Below are positions 59,554 to 64,000 of a stretch of 64,000 nt of DNA, in pieces. The notes under the pieces were generated by a model. The model saw only the letters and a list, made by a program, of their open reading frames with translations, did not search any database and had not been told where the DNA came from. Position 1 is the stretch's first letter, and the number at the start of each line of letters is the position of its first letter. Source of the DNA: Vibrio tritonius (GTDB taxonomy: Bacteria > Pseudomonadota > Gammaproteobacteria > Enterobacterales > Vibrionaceae). The position numbers and the translations under genes were made by a program. The DNA is taken from positions 1,116,001 through 1,180,000 of the forward strand of contig NZ_AP014636.1 in NCBI RefSeq assembly GCF_001547935.1, in the 5' to 3' direction.

Positions 59554-60957
59554 ATGAGTTCGGAATATCGTTATCAATTGGGTAGTAAAACGTTTCGTTT
59601 TCGCTCCTTAAAAGAAGTGATGGCTAAGGCGTCACCTCTACGTTCAGGAGACCAGCTCGCTGGCGTTTGCGCCGCGTCTGCAGAGGAACGCGTTGTTGCT
59701 CAAATGGTATTGGCTGATCTGCCTCTTAAAACTTTTCTAAATGACTTGGTGATCCCGTATGAGAAAGATGAAATATCACGGCTGATCATTGATGAACACA
59801 ATGCTAAAGCCTTTATAGACATTGCCCATCTCACGGTGGGTGATTTTCGCAATTGGTTATTACAAGAATCCACCACTTGTGTTGAACTAACACGTGTTGC
59901 CCCTGGGGTCACGCCGGAAATGGCAGCAGCGGTCAGTAAAATCATGCGTAACCAAGATCTGATTTTGGTCGCTAAAAAGTGCCAAGTGACCACTGCATTT
60001 CGCAACACCATCGGTTTGGCTGGGCATATGTCGACTCGACTACAACCGAACCACCCGACCGATGATATGAACGGTATCGCAGCATCGATTTTCGATGGAC
60101 TTATGTATGGTAATGGTGATGCCGTCATTGGTATCAATCCAGCAACAGACAGCGTAAGCCAAGCGATTAAGCTTATGAAGCTGATGGACGAAGTGATTCA
60201 ACACTACGAGATCCCAACGCAATCGTGCGTATTAACCCATGTTACCAACACAATTGAGTGTATTGAACAAGGTGCACCAGTGGATTTGGTGTTCCAATCG
60301 ATTGGTGGAACAGAAGGTACCAACAAAGGGTTTGGTGTCAGCATTGATGTGCTGCAACAAGCTTATGATGCGGCGAACAGTCTACAACGTGGCACGGTTG
60401 GCAACAACTTCATGTACTTTGAAACCGGTCAAGGTAGCGCGCTTTCTTCAAATGCGAACCATGATGTTGACCAACAAACTTGTGAAACACGAGCTTATGC
60501 GCTCGCTCGTAAGTTCAAACCTTTATTGGTTAATACCGTTGTCGGCTTTATTGGTCCTGAGTATCTGTTTGATGGCAAACAAATTATCCGCGCCGGACTA
60601 GAAGATCACTTCTGTGGCAAGCTGCTTGGTCTACCAATGGGTTGTGATATTTGCTACACCAACCATGCCTATGCCGATCAAAACGACATGGATAACTTAT
60701 TGACCTTACTTGGCGTGGCCAACTGCAACTTCATTATGGGCATCCCGGGTTCTGATGACATCATGTTGAACTATCAGACCACCTCGTTCCATGATGCCTT
60801 ATATGCACGCCAAGTGCTTGGATTAAAACCTGCCCCTGAATTTGAAGCTTGGTTGCGTAAAATGCAGATTTTCAGTCAAGATGGTCGAACTCAGCTTAGT
60901 GATCATATGGCACCAGCGTTTAAACAGCCGCTTAGCCTACTGCAGGAGGCGGTATGA
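59554..60957 (+). CDS. eutB: ethanolamine ammonia-lyase large subunit
   Basis: 467-aa catalytic subunit of the adenosylcobalamin-dependent enzyme that splits ethanolamine into acetaldehyde and ammonia. It runs from YRYQLGSKTFRFRSLKEVMA to the family C-terminus. Active-site stretches such as LQPNHPTDDMNGIAASIFDG and FIMGIPGSDDIMLNYQTTSF are intact. Length is as in E. coli EutB (453 aa) with a slight extension. It overlaps eutC by four bases (ATGA). No eut microcompartment, reactivase (eutA) or regulator (eutR) genes are nearby, so this is the short catabolic form. Confidence 0.96.
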   Translation: MSSEYRYQLGSKTFRFRSLKEVMAKASPLRSGDQLAGVCAASAEERVVAQMVLADLPLKTFLNDLVIPYEKDEISRLIIDEHNAKAFIDIAHLTVGDFRNWLLQESTTCVELTRVAPGVTPEMAAAVSKIMRNQDLILVAKKCQVTTAFRNTIGLAGHMSTRLQPNHPTDDMNGIAASIFDGLMYGNGDAVIGINPATDSVSQAIKLMKLMDEVIQHYEIPTQSCVLTHVTNTIECIEQGAPVDLVFQSIGGTEGTNKGFGVSIDVLQQAYDAANSLQRGTVGNNFMYFETGQGSALSSNANHDVDQQTCETRAYALARKFKPLLVNTVVGFIGPEYLFDGKQIIRAGLEDHFCGKLLGLPMGCDICYTNHAYADQNDMDNLLTLLGVANCNFIMGIPGSDDIMLNYQTTSFHDALYARQVLGLKPAPEFEAWLRKMQIFSQDGRTQLSDHMAPAFKQPLSLLQEAV

Positions 60958-61829
60958 ACTTAGACAAAATGATAAGTGGTAAATTGTCCGCTGAGCAATC
61001 TTCGCCAGAATTAGTGCACCATGACCCGTGGGATACATTGCGTCAATTTACCCAAGCGCGAATTGGTTTAGGCCGTGTAGGCACCAGTATTCCGACCAGT
61101 GAACTGCTGCGTTTTCAACTCTCTCATGCGCAAGCCATTGATGCCGTGCATGTACCGCTGGATGAAGATGCCTTAGTGACCAGTTTGACTGACAAGGAAA
61201 ACTTGCGCCCTTTACTACCCGCTTTTCATTTGCACAGTGAGGCAAGCGATAGAGTTACTTACCTACAGCGGCCAGATTTGGGGCGTAAGCTGAGCGAACA
61301 AGGCATCACTGAGTTAAAAGAGCACAGTGATTCACGAGCTAAGCCTTACGATTTGGCGATTGTGATTGCCGACGGTCTGTCGTCTTACGCCATTGCCAAT
61401 CATGCAGCGCCATTTTTGGATGCGCTGTTAAACCAGTTAAATGCTGACACCAAACAAGCATGGGACGTTGCCCCGTTTGTGATTGTTCAGCAAGGCCGCG
61501 TTGCTGTTGGTGACGATGTCTGTGCTGCGATTAACGCCAATGAAGTGCTGATTTTGGTTGGTGAGCGTCCAGGGCTCAGTTCCCCAGACAGTTTAGGTTT
61601 GTATTTAACGTGGAACGCCTATCGCGGCATTGAAGAGTCGCTACGCAATTGTATTTCGAATGTGCGCCCAGAAGGTTTACGTTACGACGCAGCGGCACAC
61701 AAATGTTTCTATCTTCTTTCAGAGTCTCGTCGTCGTCATATCACGGGCATTGGTTTAAAAGACCGCTCCGACGACCATACCATCGAGCATAAAGCTGAAA
61801 GACAGTTTTCTCTCGTTTCTCCGTCCTAA
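60954..61829 (+). CDS. eutC: ethanolamine ammonia-lyase small subunit
   Basis: 291-aa small subunit that completes the B12-binding site of EutB. RIGLGRVGTSIPTSELLRFQ, YDLAIVIADGLSSYAIANHA and the late GERPGLSSPDSLGLYLTWNA are family hallmarks. It starts inside the eutB stop codon (ATGA), which sets the subunit ratio by coupling. The gene ends in a strong terminator. The acetaldehyde formed may feed the nearby alcohol dehydrogenase; that is inference from position. Confidence 0.96.
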   Translation: MNLDKMISGKLSAEQSSPELVHHDPWDTLRQFTQARIGLGRVGTSIPTSELLRFQLSHAQAIDAVHVPLDEDALVTSLTDKENLRPLLPAFHLHSEASDRVTYLQRPDLGRKLSEQGITELKEHSDSRAKPYDLAIVIADGLSSYAIANHAAPFLDALLNQLNADTKQAWDVAPFVIVQQGRVAVGDDVCAAINANEVLILVGERPGLSSPDSLGLYLTWNAYRGIEESLRNCISNVRPEGLRYDAAAHKCFYLLSESRRRHITGIGLKDRSDDHTIEHKAERQFSLVSPS

Positions 61830-61850
61830 AATATGAAACGATAGAAACCA

Positions 61851-61882
61851 AAAGCGCCTTCCTTACGGTCGGCGCTTTTTTC
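61851..61882 (+). terminator. intrinsic terminator after eutBC
   Basis: Stem AAAGCGCC/GGCGCTTT (61851-61858 with 61871-61878) with a run of T to 61881, 22 bases past the stop codon. Confidence 0.9.
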
Positions 61883-62008
61883 TTGATTCATATAAAACTG
61901 GATGTATTGCGATAAGGCTCTGCCGATTGGACTGTCTATTACAGAATCTATCTACAGAAGCCCCTACCAACATAACGAATGCAAAGCGCTAGACGCCTTG
62001 CATGAGCA

Positions 62009-62662
62009 TTAACGCAGCCCGTGGAGGAACTCTGAGCGAGTTGCAGGGTTGCTCTTGAAAATGCCACCTAATGCTGTAGTGGTGGTTTCACTGGTGGCGT
62101 CCATCACTCCGCGAGATTTCACGCAGTAGTGAGTCGCATCCATGGTCACAGCAACATCATCGGTTTCAAGCAGGGTTTGCAGTGCCACCAGAATTTGCTG
62201 AGTCATACGTTCTTGAACTTGTGGACGCTGAGCGAAGAAACGCACGATACGGTTAATTTTAGACAAACCGATAATTTTGCCTCGTGGAATGTAAGCCACC
62301 GCCGCTTTACCATCGATAGTCACAAGGTGGTGTTCGCAAGTGCTGGTCACAGTGATGTCTTTCACTCGCACCATTTCACTGACACGCATCTTATTTTCAA
62401 TCACGGTGATTTTTGGAAAGTTTTTATATTCCAAACCAGAAAAGATCTCATCAACATACATTTTAGCAATACGTTGCGGCGTTTCTTCTAAGCTATCGTC
62501 TGTCAGATCCAGTCCGAGAATATTGAGAATATCGCGCATGTGATGCTCAATTTTTTCTTTTTTCTCTTCACGCCCCATATCATTAGGCGTCATCGGAGTC
62601 TCAAGACCACGACGGGCAAGCGCTTCTTTAACCAACTTCGCTGAATCGCTCAGATCAGACAT
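62009..62662 (-). CDS. folE: GTP cyclohydrolase I, FolE type
   Basis: 217-aa enzyme that opens GTP to form 7,8-dihydroneopterin triphosphate, first step of folate synthesis. Zinc ligands are the Cys and His in TSTCEHHLV and the later Cys in THYCVKSRG. The GTP site includes [20 protein letters not shown] and ends [10 protein letters not shown]. Start at the ATG at 62662 ([10 protein letters not shown]) with AGAGGT upstream; the longer frame reads into the divergent promoter. It is divergent from moeA, a common Vibrio arrangement. Confidence 0.96.
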   Translation of the reverse strand: MSDLSDSAKLVKEALARRGLETPMTPNDMGREEKKEKIEHHMRDILNILGLDLTDDSLEETPQRIAKMYVDEIFSGLEYKNFPKITVIENKMRVSEMVRVKDITVTSTCEHHLVTIDGKAAVAYIPRGKIIGLSKINRIVRFFAQRPQVQERMTQQILVALQTLLETDDVAVTMDATHYCVKSRGVMDATSETTTTALGGIFKSNPATRSEFLHGLR

Positions 62663-62853
62663 TACAATACCTCTTAGATAACCCCTTTCGGATGGCTGAC
62701 AAGGATACTCGGATTTTTTAATAATTACACCCATATTTTATAACGGGTATTGTACAAACCAATGATTTATCGATTACCCCTGCTCTTGCTTCTCTCTGCG
62801 CTTTTTTATGTGTTAAAGTGCACGACACAAAAATAACACCATAGGATTCAATC
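62663..62853. promoter_or_regulatory. divergent folE/moeA promoter region
   Basis: 191-bp spacer with promoters for both genes. TAGGATTC just before the moeA ATG is the ribosome-binding site. No molybdate-repressor (ModE) palindrome is evident. Confidence 0.5.
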
Positions 62854-64000
62854 ATGGGATGTTGTGACGCACCGGGCTTAATGCCAATCGAAGACGCATT
62901 GAATAAGATGCTTTCCCTCGTATCACCTATTGACGATACCGTCGAGTTACCATTGTCAGATGCTCTAGGCTACGTTCTAGCCGACAATCTGCTCTCACCA
63001 ATTAATGTTCCCCCCTTTGCTAATTCTGCAATGGATGGGTACGCGGTTCGCACCGCAGAGCTCAATGGTCAACCGCTGCCGGTAGCGGGCAAATCCTTTG
63101 CTGGTACTCCATTTAGGGGGGAATGGCCAGCCAATACTTGTATTCGCATCATGACGGGCGCTCAAGCACCCGAAGGTGCTGATGCAGTCATAATGCAAGA
63201 GCTTGCTCAAGTTAGCGAACAAGGTGTGCTGTTTACGGTCAGTGACGTGAAACCGGGTGCGAATATTCGACCTATTGGCGATGATATTATGCAAGGGCAA
63301 GTTGTTCTCGCGAAAGGCACTCGCCTTACCCCGCGCGATATTCCTATGATCGCCTCTCTTGGTATTGCCACCGTCACTGTGCTACGCAAACCTAGAGTCG
63401 CCTTTTTCTCGACAGGGGACGAACTAAAACCTCTAGGCAGTGAACTGGAAGCGGGCCAAATCTACGACAGTAACCGTTACGGCATCAAACCACTGATTGA
63501 GCATTTTGGTTGTGAAGCGATTGATCTTGGCATCATTCCCGATTGCCCTGACAAGCTCAAAGCCACCTTTGAAGAAGCACAAGCAGTGGCGGATGTTGTA
63601 GTCACCTCTGGTGGTGTCAGCGTCGGTGAAGCCGACTACACCAAAGACATTTTAGAACAGCTTGGCGAAATCGGCTTTTGGAAATTGGCGATAAAACCGG
63701 GCAAACCTTTTGCATTTGGTCAGTTACCTAACGCCCTTTTTTGCGGTCTTCCGGGCAATCCAGTATCGGCATTCATCACCTGTTATATCTTGGTGCAACC
63801 TATGCTGGCGAAATTAGCCGGACACACGGAGTGGCGACCACAGCCTTCTATTCCCGCAACAACACGTTCAGCCTTTAAAAAGCAGCCCGGTCGAACCGAT
63901 TTTCAACGGGGTATCTACACCATTGAAAACGGGCAATTCGTGGTCGAAAGTACAGGCAACCAAAGCTCAGGCGCGTTTCGTTCAATGAGCCTTGCGAACT
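62854..64000 (+). CDS. moeA: molybdopterin molybdenumtransferase MoeA, 3' end outside window
   Basis: The frame opens at the ATG at 62854 and stays open to the window end: 382 codons, about 93% of the usual 410. It inserts molybdate into adenylated molybdopterin in the cytoplasm. Hallmarks: [14 protein letters not shown] near residue 50, [19 protein letters not shown], the nucleotide-like loop [10 protein letters not shown], the [17 protein letters not shown] stretch with catalytic Asp, and the late [17 protein letters not shown]. The start GCCDAPG is typical of gammaproteobacterial MoeA (its first residues are MGCCDA). moeB would be expected next, outside the window. Confidence 0.95.
   Translation, partial: MGCCDAPGLMPIEDALNKMLSLVSPIDDTVELPLSDALGYVLADNLLSPINVPPFANSAMDGYAVRTAELNGQPLPVAGKSFAGTPFRGEWPANTCIRIMTGAQAPEGADAVIMQELAQVSEQGVLFTVSDVKPGANIRPIGDDIMQGQVVLAKGTRLTPRDIPMIASLGIATVTVLRKPRVAFFSTGDELKPLGSELEAGQIYDSNRYGIKPLIEHFGCEAIDLGIIPDCPDKLKATFEEAQAVADVVVTSGGVSVGEADYTKDILEQLGEIGFWKLAIKPGKPFAFGQLPNALFCGLPGNPVSAFITCYILVQPMLAKLAGHTEWRPQPSIPATTRSAFKKQPGRTDFQRGIYTIENGQFVVESTGNQSSGAFRSMSLAN

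Overview
The window reads as a chromosomal segment of a marine gammaproteobacterium of the Vibrionaceae. The support is the YejABEF transporter, a ViuB-type siderophore-interacting protein behind a Fur box, and a thrS-infC-rpmI-rplT block that lies on chromosome II in Vibrio cholerae. Placement on a second chromosome is inference. There are no rRNA or tRNA genes, no CRISPR array, no integron attC sites and no intact prophage.

Layout. 1-5.3 kb: a truncated acyltransferase, then an SDR/MFS/aldo-keto reductase group divergent from a LysR regulator. 5.3-6.9 kb: a tryptophanyl-tRNA synthetase behind a classical attenuator (17-residue leader peptide with tandem Trp codons), then a DUF1289 protein. 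7-11 kb: alpha-xyloside utilisation (yicJ-yicI). 11.3-16.1 kb: a universal stress protein, a dioxygenase-like protein, cryptochrome DASH, an SDR and a secreted CE7-like esterase. 16.5-18.9 kb: an unrecognised three-gene operon whose first two products resemble phage O/P-type replication proteins. 19-26.3 kb: RNase T2, a second methionine aminopeptidase, an AraC regulator, a kinase/PLP-enzyme pair and ApbE. 26.6-29.2 kb: small genes, including a possible LexA-controlled run of three overlapping ORFs. 29.4-38.8 kb: a PL4 rhamnogalacturonan lyase, an AEC transporter, unknown membrane proteins and a GH43 arabinofuranosidase with a KdgR-like operator. 39-42.2 kb: thrS-infC-rpmI-rplT, with a threonine anticodon-loop mimic before thrS and an AUU start in infC. 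42.7-52.5 kb: an MFS exporter, yejABEF, an iron-regulated siderophore protein, a UTRA regulator and yjjG. 52.6-54.8 kb: a RAYT (REP-associated tyrosine transposase) and a LysR gene facing each other between inverted arrays of an 11-bp motif. 54.9-64 kb: elbB, an iron-type alcohol dehydrogenase, formate-tetrahydrofolate ligase with a PurR box, eutBC, folE and the start of moeA.

Two repeat families run through the window. The first is a unit with the core GGACACACACC: solitary copies lie between 6.9 and 16.2 kb, and arrays flank the RAYT/LysR pair, which points to the RAYT as the enzyme that spread them. The second is a MITE-like element whose ends read TATACCCAAGTAACCTCAAG; four of its copies sit within about 25 bases of the stop codon of a minus-strand gene.

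Carbon-source genes (xylosides, acetylated sugars, rhamnogalacturonan, arabinan) suggest use of plant or algal polysaccharides. The most notable items are the RAYT/LysR cassette, the attenuated second TrpRS, the terminator-bearing leader before the kinase-linked aminotransferase, the LexA-box micro-operon and the O/P-like trio.
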